This document shows, in pieces, positions 22,383 through 33,877 of a DNA stretch of 64,000 nt. Position 1 is the first letter of the stretch; every line of letters starts with the position of its first letter. The stretch is from Aspergillus flavus (Eukaryota; Ascomycota; Eurotiomycetes; Eurotiales; Aspergillaceae). The notes beneath the pieces were generated by a model. That model saw only the letters and a list, made by a program, of their open reading frames with translations, had not been told where the DNA came from and did no database searches. A program made the translations under genes and the position numbers. The stretch is taken from assembly GCF_009017415.1 (NCBI RefSeq), contig NC_092408.1, positions 2,604,001 to 2,668,000 on the forward strand, in the 5' to 3' direction.

Positions 22383-23453
22383 ATGGCCAACCCCACGAGA
22401 AAGATTGTCTGTTTTTCAGGTACACGAACCCCTTTCCCCATGCGCCATGGCATGCGCTAATCCCCTTTAGACTTTGACGGAACGATTTTCATGCAAGACA
22501 CGGGCCATGTCCTCTTCGATAACCTGGGGTGTGGCGAGGAGCGCCGTCAGATGCTCGATGAGCAGATCAAGTCCGGCGAACGATCATTCCGGGAAGTCTC
22601 CGAGGAAATGTGGGGGTCGTTGCGGGTTCCGTTCGAGGATGGGTTTGAAGTGATGAAAAAGGAACTGGAGATTGACCAGGGCTTTAAGGAGTTTCACCAA
22701 TTCTGCATTGACAACGGAATCATTTTCAATGTCATCAGTGCTGGATTGAAGCCCATTCTGCGGAAAGTGCTGGACACTTTCTTAGGCGAGGATGAAGTAT
22801 GGCACCCGATCTCTATTACCTGCTCGGCTGTGAATGTTAATTTTCTCGCAGTCATCACAAATCGGCATTGTCGCAAACGACGCACAGATCAAATCCGACG
22901 GCTCGGAATGGAAGCCGATCTGGCGACACGAAACCGAACTTGGTCACGACAAGGCCCTTTCTGTGAAGGAAGGCCGTGCGCAGGCCGAAGAATTGAGCGA
23001 TGAGAACGAGGTCCCGCTCATTATATTCATTGGCGATGGCATCTCCGACCTGGCAGCCGCCCGGGAAGCCGATGTGCTTTTTGCCCGGAAGGGACTCCGA
23101 CTGGAGGAATACTGCATTGAGCACCAGATCCCCTACATAGGCTTCGATAGCTTCACCGACGTGAAGAGAGAAGTGGAGAATATTATGAAGGAGGATCAAG
23201 AGAAGACTGGAGGTGTGGGTAAACCGGTTCGGTTTAACCCCCGCGCAAACATGTGGAGACGGGTCTCCAGCAAGCAAGCAGTACGTTGCGACTTGCCGAT
23301 GATGTCAATGACTTAAAGCATTTACTGACCGTCTGATTGTAGGTTCCTAAGTTTGTCGCCGCGACCCCCTCGAAAGAGGAGAAGATGTTCCTTTGGCCAG
23401 AGAATTTCTCCCAATACCAACCTAAGCCTGTTCCGGAAAACATGGCTTCATAG
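22383..23453 (+). CDS. HAD-superfamily phosphatase, phosphoserine phosphatase-like
   Basis: Four exons (22383-22419, 22471-22796, 22852-23280, 23343-23453; introns 51, 55, 62 nt) encode 300 residues. The nucleophile motif DFDGT (13-17) is assembled across intron 1. Motif II is VISAGLKP, a GHDK lysine motif lies at about residue 155, and motif III/IV is GDGISD (182-187). This arrangement fits the phosphoserine phosphatase/MtnX-like branch, acting on small cytosolic phosphometabolites. The C-terminal about 40 residues (KFVAATPSKEEKMFLWPENF) are an extension. The exact substrate is unknown. Confidence 0.88.
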
Positions 23454-24048
23454 ATTGCGCTTTGAACCCGACATGCACAACGTGGTGTATGCAGTATAGA
23501 TATAGACACAGAGGGTCCAGGAAGGTTATGACCCATACATTTCAGGCGCAGTGTACATAGGAAAGGATTACGTTTAATAATGTCCAATTAGGTGGAATAG
23601 AAATCAGGTTATGGTCCAGATTTACATCGAAAGTTTCACGCACTCTATACCCTCGTACAAAGATGAACTTTTAGCCAACGGTAAACGTCCAATCCCCAGC
23701 AACCCCGCTTACATTTAGGTCGAGGCGTATCTTCAGGGCTGATGGCCCGAATCGAAGAGGATGCCTAATTCAGATTAGTGCTTACCGTCCACTCCAGCAC
23801 AGCCCCGGAGACCCACACGCTAACCCTAAAGAACAAAAGCTTGTGTTGGATCCTTGCCCATAGGCTTAGCCATCCTTTTCTAACCCTGACGAGTTGGTTT
23901 CCTCATTCGGTAAACTTTGAGTTATCAAGAGCGAGATGGAGATATAAAGTCTGAAGGATAGTTGGGGTCTCGCTGTTCTATCCTTTTTATTTACTCACAT
24001 CGAAGAGCTTGCCATCTTTCCAATCCATTTACACAAGACATAACCATC
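23454..24048. other. Gene-free stretch
   Basis: 595 bp with no convincing gene. An upstream in-frame ATG for the next gene exists at 23962 but adds a stretch of low-complexity, non-domain sequence, so I treat it as 5' untranslated. Confidence 0.45.
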
Positions 24049-25709
24049 ATGCTTCGCGGAAAAGCTATCAAAGGGGTCGCAGCCGGGATTGGTCTAGCAT
24101 CAGAAAGCATTTCAGCATACAATGCAAATAGACGTGAGAAGAAGGCTCAAAGCTCCGATGGGCCAGAGACCAACAATGCCAACACAACGACAACCGACGA
24201 CGACCTCGCTCGCCATGAAAGGGTAGTCGAGGAGCAACACGAAGAAGAATGGGAACTTGACGAAGCACAGGATGAACTGAATAGCACTTTGGAGACAGAC
24301 AAAGCCGCTACAAATCAAACGCCTGAGCAGCTAGCTGAATCGTTTCTCCGAAACTATCCACAACCACCACCTTATACGCCGACATCCAATCCAAGACTTC
24401 CGTATCCGGTGGTTCTTCCACAGCGACGGCCCAAGTCACGTAAACGAGGGTTCATCAGAGCGTATGCACCTGCACTAGAAGAATTCGGCATTGACCAGGC
24501 TATGTTCCTCGATTTCTTGGAAACATCCAATCGTGCTTGTCAGGCGACTCCGTGGTTACACGCCATCAACCTGGCAGGAATCGGCACTATGTTTTTGCCT
24601 AGTGCGATTGGAATAGCGGTTAGTATTGCCATCCAGCTGACAACTGATGTTGCGATAGCAATGGATGCGAGAAGAAAGTATGTCTTCTATCTTATACATA
24701 GGCATCAAATGGGAGTGTCGCTAATAGAGCACAGAACAAATTCATATTTTGACAAGATCAATGAAGAGGTGTTCCGCCCTCGTGGCCTCTACTGTCTACT
24801 CATGACATGGAAGCCAGAATCCTCATCGACGGTCACCAGCTTTGATCTCAACTCAACAGTTGCCACGTCACTGGACCATGGTGGGTCAGGGGCGTACAAC
24901 AAAATGAAACACATGTTCAAGTCCTCGCACGGCAACACTTACGGGGATATGCCGTTCCCAGAAACCGCTCCTCTCATCTTCCCAGATCTCGACGAATTGG
25001 CTGCACAGGGTGTCGATGGTGAGGCCAGAATAAAGAGTGCGAAGTCGTCGCGCCGAGAATTTGTGGCGGATTATCTTGATCGGAGATCACAGGCTCAATT
25101 TGTAGGTTCATCTGATGACAATCTATACAACACGCTCTGACATTACCACCAGGAAATGGAACACCCCGATAATGCTTTGAACAAGGCGCCAAAGCCTCAA
25201 TTCACTTCCCGCTACGCCGATCCTAGTCATCCAGCTAGCAGTGGATCGGCTCTCGGACTGATCACTGGCGGATATATTACCGGTGACCAACTTAGGGACC
25301 TTCGGGGCGGTCGGCGACGAGACAGGTTCGGTCGTGGCCTAGAATATGAACCACGGGGTATGCGAGGGAGCCCCATTGGGCCAGTGGGAGCTCTAGCAGC
25401 TACAGTACGCTCTATTAAAAATGGGCGGTCGCCGGATGAGCCTCACCAGAATCCTGGTGAAGGACCTCACGATGAAGAATATCGCAGACGATCTGGCGGC
25501 CGAGTGGGTTCACGTAGCCCGCGTGAGCGGCTGCAAAACCGAGGGGGCCCCATTGGCGGTATACAGAAATTCCTGAAGAGTGTAAGTTCTTGGATTCCAG
25601 CTCGCAGGTACCATTGCTAATCGACATATAGAACGTTTTGTACATGATGATCGTCAACCTACCGTCAGAAGAAGAGATGGCGCAGGCCCGAGCCACCTTG
25701 CGGTTGTAG
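24049..25709 (+). CDS. Conserved fungal protein of unknown function with Arg/Gly-rich tail
   Basis: Exons 24049-25101, 25153-25581 and 25632-25709 (introns 51 and 50 nt, both phase 0) give 519 residues. The first intron turns a seeming stop at 25138 into a continuous reading (QAQF-EMEHPDNALNKAP). Order: short N-terminal AIKGVAAGIGLASE segment, acidic EEQHEEEWELDEAQDE stretch, Pro-rich part, a central conserved region with a hydrophobic helix pair (about residues 185-215), then an Arg/Gly-rich stretch and the ending NVLYMMIVNLPSEEEM. I recognise this arrangement from many filamentous ascomycetes, where it is annotated as hypothetical. The role is unknown. Confidence 0.8.
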
Positions 25710-26188
25710 GGGTAATATGAGAATAGCGATCCTTGGCTAGAAATAGGAACAGCGATGGAAATTTAAACCTAGTTAATTATGATAATGAACTTTATGGCAA
25801 ACGTTGATCTCTCCATCAGATAAGATATGACTGTAAGGCAGTACGTCATCTCCGCCGAAAGCGAGTGAACTCCCAAGCCCTAATCGTAGAACCTAAATAG
25901 AGACTCTTACAGATCCAATATAGAGCAGGGCTAATTTGTATACCCTATAGTATACCGAGCGAAGCCGGATTGGCCAGATCGTCTACGAATCTTGCTATTA
26001 CTAGTAGCAATTCCGCCCCCACTTCTTACCTGGTCGAGGCCAGACTTATCCAGACTTATAAATACCCCTCCATAATCATTACCATGAGCCTTGTATCCCA
26101 TTCACACACTCTCTAAGCATATAAACCCAGCCCCAAACCAACTGGACTACCTCCCCAAACCAGAAACTAAGCCAAATCCACCACCAAA
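25710..26188. promoter_or_regulatory. Intergenic region with EthD gene promoter
   Basis: 479 bp. TATAAATA at 26057-26064 stands 125 bp before the EthD start codon. Nothing else is visible. Confidence 0.45.
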
Positions 26189-26581
26189 ATGGTCTTCAAA
26201 GCCCTCCTCTACATAACCCGCAAACCGGGCACCACCCCCACCGAATTCAAAACCCACTACGAAACCGTGCACCTGCCACTCATCCAAAAGCTCGCAGGCG
26301 CCGACTTCCCTCTCTCGCACAGACGTCTCTACCTTGCACGCCCCGCCCCCGGCGAGGACAACAGTTTCCCGGCGGCGGTGCTGATCGGCAACCAGGACGA
26401 TTTCGCCTTCGATGCGATTGTGGAGTTGACGTTTACGGATGAGGCGGCGTTTAAGGTGTTTTTTACGCGGAGACAGGAGGCGGGGACCAAGGAGTTGGTG
26501 GATGCTGATGAGGAGAAGTTTTTGGATCAGACGAAGTTTAAGGCGGTTGTTTTGGGGGAGGTTCATGAGACTACTAGTTAG
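26189..26581 (+). CDS. Stand-alone EthD-domain protein
   Basis: A single-exon 130-residue protein. The EthD/dimeric ferredoxin-like signature is clear: an opening beta strand, TPTEFKTHYETVHLPL (His followed by a conserved helix), a second strand, then FTDEAAFKVFF and an acidic helix. The domain forms dimers that bind small aromatic or polyketide-like molecules, and some relatives act as decarboxylases, cyclases or degradation factors. No metabolic gene is close enough to assign a substrate. Confidence 0.82.
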   Translation: MVFKALLYITRKPGTTPTEFKTHYETVHLPLIQKLAGADFPLSHRRLYLARPAPGEDNSFPAAVLIGNQDDFAFDAIVELTFTDEAAFKVFFTRRQEAGTKELVDADEEKFLDQTKFKAVVLGEVHETTS

Positions 26582-27319
26582 TTGGTGTAGTGTTATGGTT
26601 GTATATGAGGGAATTTGATAGTTATCAGAATGGCTATATTGAGGTAAAATACTTAAGGGTACAGGTGTGGAATCAGCCTTGTCTGGTGGTAGACCAATAA
26701 TCAAGCTAGCAATGGTAGTAACGCAATAGCACCATCTTAGCGCCGTTGGTGTTTGAGGGTCCAGCTAAAATCATTTTAGCGCTGTTGGATTGTTTACCCA
26801 AACGGCCCCCACCTTCAGCTAGCAGTTTCTCTCCTGAAAATTTTTAATGGTTTGATCATCTTACGAGAGACCTCCATTCTGGTCAGTGGGTGCTGGCACC
26901 GGGCTCATTTCGCACGACCAGAAGCATCTGCCTCCACATAAGGATACGCAAGGAGTGTTATGAATATTTATAATGGTCGTGGGAACCACATGGTTCTCGT
27001 GTATGTTAATGAGCTTGGCAGCGCTTGTGATCTTGGCGAGAAGAAGAGCCGAAGCCTATTTATGTTAGTACTTGCGGTTTGCTGCGGAATAATACAAGAA
27101 ACTTCATGAAAGCTCTCTGGTGGAAGTTAGTAGCTCGGCTGGTATACTATATACTAATGCTATACGGATGCGTATTAAATACAAAAATGTGTGTACAATG
27201 TTTTCAAAAGGCAGATCACCGCATTAAGGTATGTGAGCTCGAAATCGCGCAGGCAATGGTCATGAATCATTGAATATGTCAGAGATATTTACGCCAAACC
27301 AATGCTTCCTATGCTCTAG
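26582..27319. other. Gap between convergent genes
   Basis: 738 bp between the stop codons of the EthD and Ser/Thr-rich protein genes. No gene seen. Confidence 0.5.
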
Positions 27320-28242
27320 CTAGTATGCACGGTCCGGTAATTCCGAGCGCCACTCGGTGACCTCGCTTCCAGGCAACTCTTTCGGCGCTGGCGGGGGACG
27401 GGGAGGAGGCTGGCTCCATGGTGGTGGTACCTGCGCAAATGTTGGCTCTACCGCCGGTATTGACCTGTTTCGTGACTGAGACTGGCGATATTTGAGATAA
27501 GCGAGCACCGCAAGCAGTGCGATAGCTGGAACGCCGATGCCAACTCCAATACCAAGGCCTACTTTGGCGGATGGATCGAGGCCAGAGTTAGACGACGATG
27601 CTTGGGAGGTCTCGGTGGCTGAGGTCTCTGATGGAGCAGATGTAGTAGTGCTTGTTGATGAGCTTGTTGATTTGGATTCGGATGTAGAAGTTGCTGTAAA
27701 CGAAGTTGAAGTACTCGTGGCCCGTGGTTTGTCGGTGATATTAAAGTAATTTGATGTGAGTCTGAATCCCGAACTTGTCGGATTGGCGTTGATCCAGAAA
27801 AAGAATATGGGCGAGTCTTCAAGTTTGGCGCCGTATGTTTGTACCTTCCATGTAAAATTTGTGACTCCGATGTCCTGAATCTGGGCTTCATATTTCGTCT
27901 TCATGTCAGTGCGATTCAGTCCCCCCGTGAGCATAACCATGAACAAAAAAAAAAAAAAAAAAAATGACACGTACTATAGATATCACCCAAACTATATGCT
28001 GTTTCCTCCCCGAGACTCTGATGCCAAATAGATATGTTGAACGTAGTCCAGGTTGTCATCCATGAGATCACTTGCTGCTCCCCAAGGACCCAGACGGGAT
28101 TCTCAGCCGAATTGGCGGCCGGTGGATTGATAAATCTGTTGTTACTTGCCCCATCTCCCTGCGCGATAGCTATCTCTGCTCCATATAATAGAACTATCAA
28201 GCATATACGCAAAAATGCGCCGGGGAGCCTGCGACCGTTCAT
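27320..28242 (-). CDS. Secreted-type Ser/Thr-rich single-pass membrane protein
   Basis: Two exons (28242-27975 and 27885-27320) joined across an 89-nt intron give 277 residues. Order: signal peptide (LIVLLYGAEIAIA), a folded extracellular segment with a WVLGEQQVISW strand and VTNFTWKVQTY, a long Ser/Thr-rich stretch, one membrane helix (VGLGIGVGIGVPAIALLAVL), then a Pro-rich cytoplasmic tail. The layout is like cell-wall stress sensors or membrane anchors of filamentous fungi, but the ectodomain is not a WSC domain. The intron contains an uninterrupted run of 20 T on the coding strand. The acceptor (ATATGAAG, ending at 27886) was chosen because it keeps phase and joins IYT-QIQDIG. Confidence 0.72.
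27945..27964. repeat. A20/T20 homopolymer inside an intron
   Basis: Twenty consecutive A on the + strand, equal to a T20 polypyrimidine run in the intron of the Ser/Thr-rich membrane protein gene. Such a run is prone to length change and sequencing error. Confidence 0.9.
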
Positions 28243-31200
28243 GGTGGCTCACAGGAGCGGAGAGAGTGGGAGGAAGATCGTTTAGATGAAGAACCGGGGA
28301 GAGAGGGGATTGAATCCTTAGGCGCTTAGAGTCCTGTCGGTTCCCAGGTGCAATCTCCGAACGCGTGCGGCCTTGGAGGGAATAACCGCCCAAAACTAGC
28401 ATCTGCAGGGTGACTGCATTAGTGGTGTTAAAGAATGGCTTAGTAGAGACTCGAGCCAAGCTAGGGCTCGCATGGTTGGTGGTCATTGGCTACTAACGGG
28501 ATGGCCAAGCCTCCGGCCTACGGGCTAATCCGCGCAAGCGCCATCGTCGAGAATGTTGGTCAACTTAACCCTATCAGAATGGGTTTAAGAGGGCCCCTGC
28601 ATTTTAGCTGAGGCACGAAAGATTAGCGACGTGTCAGATGCACTATGTATGGCCTTTTTGATAAGATTGGCTTGGAAAATCCACTGCTTTCCACCAATCA
28701 TAATGTGCGTGCTTAGCGTGATTTAGAGCACCATGTTTTTCTACGCAGAGATAAGGGAATATACAAGAGAGTTATAGAAAAGTGACACAGTGATCGTGGT
28801 CTCTCCTGTCAGTATACGCGGAATATTATATATGATACTATACATCGGTCCCCTTGAGGTTTTTATATCCAACCAGTCTTCGTCACTGTGATATGCAATG
28901 CTATCGGTCTCTAGACTCATATATACCCTGGAAACGGAGCTATGCACCTCAGCCACCCATGCTAGCTAGCAATACCGACCAAGCCCCACATCTTGCTGAG
29001 CACCCCTGCTCGTAGGAGCCAAACAAAGGGCCAAAAGAACTTTTTTGGCCCCAACATGCGTGACCTCATATCCAAGAGCCGGCATAGACTCCGTATTCCT
29101 TCCTCGGTTAGATCAACACGCGAGCATTGCTAGCTGGGCCCACGGGTGGGTCTCAGTAGTAAAATGGGCTCATCCGACAACAGATGGAATGGGCCGTGTT
29201 GGCAGTTTATCGCAGTGACGGAATCAGAAGAAATCGCAACCATCGCCTCACGGCGACTAAAGCATTCCATCGCCCGATTGAACAGGCTGAGAAGTAGCAG
29301 CGAACGCTTGAAGCTGCTTTTTCAGAATCACATCCCAGTCCCGTCGTCTCCCAAGATGAATGCTGTGAATACTCGGTCTTTCATAATTGAATAACGATTT
29401 ACGCGCATAAATGGTTGCTGATCTCAGGAAATCGGTCGTTTTCGTCGTCAATATCATTGGATTACGTCCAAACGCGCCCGCCAAATCATCAATTCGACAG
29501 GTGGATAGTTTGGATCCCAGTTCCATAAAGCCCACGAGAAAGGGGGATTGCCCGTTATATTTCGGACCAGTGGTGAGAATAAATAGACACTGTCGGAGAA
29601 CCTTGACAGTGCTATTGTCAGAACATACTCTATTCATAGGCTGCAGGCGAAACTGCAAGACTAAGGAAGCTATTACGATATGGCCACGCTTGTCCTGTCT
29701 GCTAGCCAGCCTGACGAAAAAGCCCTCTCGAAATACCATATGGTCATCAACCGGTTGCAAACTGTAATACCCTACACCGGTGAGCTTACTACAAGTGTCT
29801 CAATCTGCAGAGTATGGACATGGCCCTGAGCTGTTGCCGATAGCTTCTCGTCTGTTCCGGCATACCGAGGGTGTAGAAGCGACCGTTATAGAAGGAGTAT
29901 TTACAGAATGAAGTAACAACTTGCACCAAGGGTCAGTTCAATGACTAGACCATCGTAATGCTGTTGCACATATTCCCACCAGAGCTGAATGGCAGGTCAG
30001 CATTGGTGTACACAATCTTTTGGGAAAGGGACAAGCAACTGGTCCAGAGCGGTCTTCAAGCTACTTCGGTGACATGAGTAGTTTAAACGCTCTAAGAGGC
30101 GGGGTTTGTCACACCAGGGTACCACCCAGTCGCACCTTAGTGAAAATGAGTTCTCATCTCCTGGAAGATTGGATGCGATATCTACGAGTTATGCCTACGC
30201 CATGACACAAGTTATGGGAAAGGTTGACGCGAATCTATGCCGGACGACATTTGCCATTGGCTACCAGATTCAATGTTGGTTGGGTGTAATATCCCCTGAG
30301 CAAGCAGGATGTTCTTGGTTGACCAAGTCAGCATTCCCCATGACGGGACCCTGGTCGAGTGGCTGGGATTCTCCGCTATTCCTAGTGATCATGATAGGTA
30401 GCAAGTCATGGGCTAGCTGGTCTCATCCGACATGGGAAGATGTAGCAGTACTTCAGGCTACTATAGTAGGGCAAGCCAGGGTCCTATGGAGACCCGCTTA
30501 TGTTAGCCAACCGGGACACGAAATAAAATTAGGTGACAAGGGATCTACCCAGCTGCTTGCTTTTAGCGCCCATGTTCTACTACGTAGCTACGAACGAATC
30601 ATATCTCCGATTGTGTTAACCATTGAGGAGCATTTAGCACACAATATTACTTGCATTGTACGTAGGGGGTTGCATTTGTGCCTCAGAGGATATGCCTGGT
30701 GCATTAGCCATTTCTGTGTCGTCGACGGTCAAGTCAGATTGACCCTTATCCCTTGAGCAATTTGAGTTCAGGCCCATCAGCCGCAGTAACTCGGTAACAC
30801 TAATTATTTATATCGTTGATGATTGTCAGGTTGCCTAGCGCAACTAGAGTACACTGTTTCAGTACATGAGACCACATCAAGGCAAACTCGTCACCGAGCG
30901 GACTAGATATCTTCGTATTTCCTGTGCTGAACATAAAGCCCTCAAAGAGCTACTCTTTAAAGTCTAGGATGTCATTACGTACAGCGGTCATTGTCTTCAC
31001 AGCTCGTCTTAGACCCTTCATGGTGCTTGCTCATCGGCTATATAAAGGTCAAAGAACAATGTCTAGTTATTGAACGAAATAGATCACCTCCACCTAAACC
31101 AGGTGTTTCAAGTTAAGAAAAACAATTCAACTTGGAAACAGTAGGTATCAGCACTGCCAATAAACCATACCTGACATACCCTGGGCTTCTAGTTATACAG

Positions 31201-31429
31201 GTCCCTTTCTCTGGATTAGAATATGCTGTGTAATATTCTGCAGATCTCGAGAGCTCCAATTCTCTCGAACGCGGGTTTTGGACAGGTGTGACATGTTTAC
31301 AGGCCTCGTCATAGTGGGGAAAGAGATAAGAGAAATGGCTCTTGCCATAGCTAGATATTCAGCTTGACGCACTTTTACATTCTTGATATATCATTTGCAG
31401 AACTACGAAAATCAATTACCGAGGAACCG
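28243..31429. other. 3.2-kb stretch without a supported gene
   Basis: Open frames at 29257-29760 (reverse, 167 codons) and 30106-30756 (forward, 216 codons) are long for chance but show no domain, signal peptide or intron logic that I recognise. This could hold old relics. Nothing is firm. Confidence 0.4.
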
Positions 31430-33309
31430 ATGGATCCAAAACCAACTCAGCATGTGTCAGAGGTGGAAAGCCCAGATTCGACTGCTCGATTGCTTCCTGA
31501 GGAGAGCGGCGAGCGTAACAGGTTCCAGCAGCATCTTTACACCTGGAACTCCCTCCTCACCGACACATAGTTCCCTGAAACAGTCGCAATGGTCTTTAGC
31601 GTTGCGTGTTTTGTTGCTATTGTTGCTATAGTCAGAGCGTTCGATGGGAAGCCAGCACCGGTTTTCTGGCGAGTGGTTGCACTAAACGCTGTTGTGTCAG
31701 TGTTAGGGACAGCATCCAAGTGCTCTCTTCTTTATGCGATGAGCCAGTCGATTGGCCAATGGAAATGGGTGTTGTTGCAGACCGAAAAGCGGCGATTACG
31801 TTGTGTTCAAACCATCGACGATGCTAGCCGTGGGCCTTGGGTTTCCGTCACACTTCTGACCCGTGAACGGTGCTCTGTTCTCCGGATTGGAGCAACAGTC
31901 ATGGTGCTCGCACTGGCGCTCGACTTTCAATTCAGCAGATCATAAGCCATGAGACTGAGAGTGTCCAGATTCCGAATGGCTCTGCAGTGGCTAAGCAAGC
32001 GCTCCGCATTGATCCTACATGGTACTATAAACGATTTCAAAATGCCATGCAGGCTGGATTTTGACATAATCATGAACCAGCCCCGATCTGTTCATCTGGA
32101 AACTGTACGTGGGATAGTTTTACCTCCATCGGCTTCTGTAACCAATGCGTGGACGTGACATCCGAATCGCACCTGCACCACTGCACTTGGACCTCGCAGA
32201 ACGTATATGATACTTATCTTAAAGCGCATAATAGTTCTGGGTATAATAGAGCGGCCCAATCAGATCTTCAGTGCAACGTTACGCTTTCTGATGGGGCAAT
32301 CTCAGGCGTGCCAATACAGATACGTTTTGATGCCGACGAGTCAGGATTCGTACGATTACCGAAAGATATAATATGGAAGATTACATGGTTCAGCCAGGAA
32401 CAGAATGCTGGAATAAATAACCATACCATGCTCTTCGCACACGCTGAGTTGGATGTTGATACAGATATGATCTTCGCACATGTTGAGCTGGATTCTGTTA
32501 CAACACCAAGCGACATCGTTTCTATCCCCGAGGGAAAGCTCAAAATCAAACGGGTAACAAGCTGCGCTATATCATTTTGCGCTAGGAACTACAACATTTC
32601 TGTTTCTCACGGTACCCTCACCGAGCAAGACTGGGGGCGCATCTTCTTTGATGATGGTGGAGTCGTGTGCTGGATACCAGACCGAGCTCTGAGGAAAGCA
32701 TCAACCCAAGAGGCTCCCCTCCCTAAACCTACTCATGGTTCTGAATACTCAATCTGCTACGTTGTCCCAGAACCTAGGCTCATATACGACAATGTGGTCA
32801 GTGGCTTCTCTGGACAGACTTTCTGGGAATGGTCAGTGGGGCACTTAGGAGGGGATTGGATATTCAAAGACGCCGGGGAGAAATCTGTTCATAATGACGA
32901 TTCCATTCCCATGACCTCGAGAATAATGGAGCTTCGTTTTGAAGAAGTGACATAGAACGTTGCTGCATCTTTAACCAAAGACATTCTTGATAATAGCACC
33001 GACACTGTAAACGGCAGGGTGTTCGCTACTGAGGAGCATATTTGCTTCAATTCACTCTGGACTATTTTCCCAGCGTTGGTTCTTACATCTGGTGTTGCAT
33101 TCTATATAACAACAGTATGGGCCGGTCAGCTCGAAGGGGTTGGCGTATGGAAGGCAACTATATTGCCCGTGCTATACCATGGAATTGAACCAAGTATATC
33201 GAACAGTCATCGTGACCTTGAGACTGTTAGCAAGATGGGTTCGGTATCTCAGATGACCGAGGTTCAACTCCAGTCAGATGATTCGAGGGGAGGCATGGTA
33301 CTACGTTGA
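31430..33309 (+). pseudogene. Broken DUF3176-family membrane protein gene
   Basis: Pieces in two frames follow the DUF3176 order from start to end: an N-terminal polar part from MDPKPT, membrane segments (VACFVAIVAIV), KCSLLYAMSQSIGQWKW, DDASRGPW, QQIISHE, a Cys-rich core with SSGNCTWDSF and FCNQC, then the C-terminal LWTIFPALVL membrane helix and VWKATILPVLYHG. The first frame is cut by TAG at 31568-31570. A frameshift occurs near 31920. The second frame has TGA at 32062-32064 and TAG at 32953-32955. None of these positions fits a GT..AG intron. Because similarity resumes after every break, this is a fairly recent pseudogene. Confidence 0.82.
32428..32505 (+). repeat. 39-nt tandem duplication in the DUF3176 relic
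   Basis: Two adjacent 39-nt units beginning at the ATGs at 32428 and 32467 encode LFAHAELDVDTD and IFAHVELDSVTT, an in-frame duplication that has since diverged. Confidence 0.65.
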
Positions 33310-33877
33310 TCTGATTCGGGCCGATCAATAGTCTATGAAACCGTCATCCAATGGATGCTTGGCTTCCGCTGCAGGGCTGAGAACAGCGTGCTGGGTATCG
33401 TGATGCGTAATAATTTTATTCATCCCATAAACGCAAGGCGGGCTTTCGATGGGTGGTTAGGTTTATAGAGCCTGTCTTACATCCCTGTCCTAGGTCTTGT
33501 TAGGTTACACTATTCTCTACAATACAGGCTCTCATTTGTCTCAGGATTTGCAACGCAACGTGGAACGATTGTGCATACTACTCTTTAGCATGTAATGTTA
33601 GAATAACGCAGTGAGGAAGCAAGATGTGACTGCAAATCACAGGCTTTGTGCCTGGATATGATGTGCTATTCTTGCACTACCAACCTGGAATCAATTCTGA
33701 TGCATGTTTGGCCATATAGAACCTATATTTGCATTCGAAGTTATCGGGCTTTCTCGGGTCACATACTTGGATCATAGTTCGGTCTTACATTGACTTCGGC
33801 TTAGATTCTATCAACATATAACGTAGGAATTATACCAGCAAAGTTTTCAAAATTCCATGATCTACTCAAGGTTGCTT
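33310..33877. other. Gene-free gap
   Basis: 568 bp between the DUF3176 relic and the end of the type III polyketide synthase gene, in convergent orientation. Nothing recognised. Confidence 0.5.

Noticed and set aside
25102..25155. The conserved fungal protein at 24.0-25.7 kb as two separate genes split by a stop
   Set aside because: A 51-nt GT..AG intron (25102-25152) removes the stop in phase, and family resemblance runs straight across.
29257..29760. Reverse-strand frame of 167 codons
   Set aside because: Not recognisable as any family and no flanking exons. Left as an unexplained frame rather than a gene.
30106..30756. Forward frame of 216 codons
   Set aside because: Irregular composition with no membrane, signal or domain pattern that I can name. 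Not supported as a gene.
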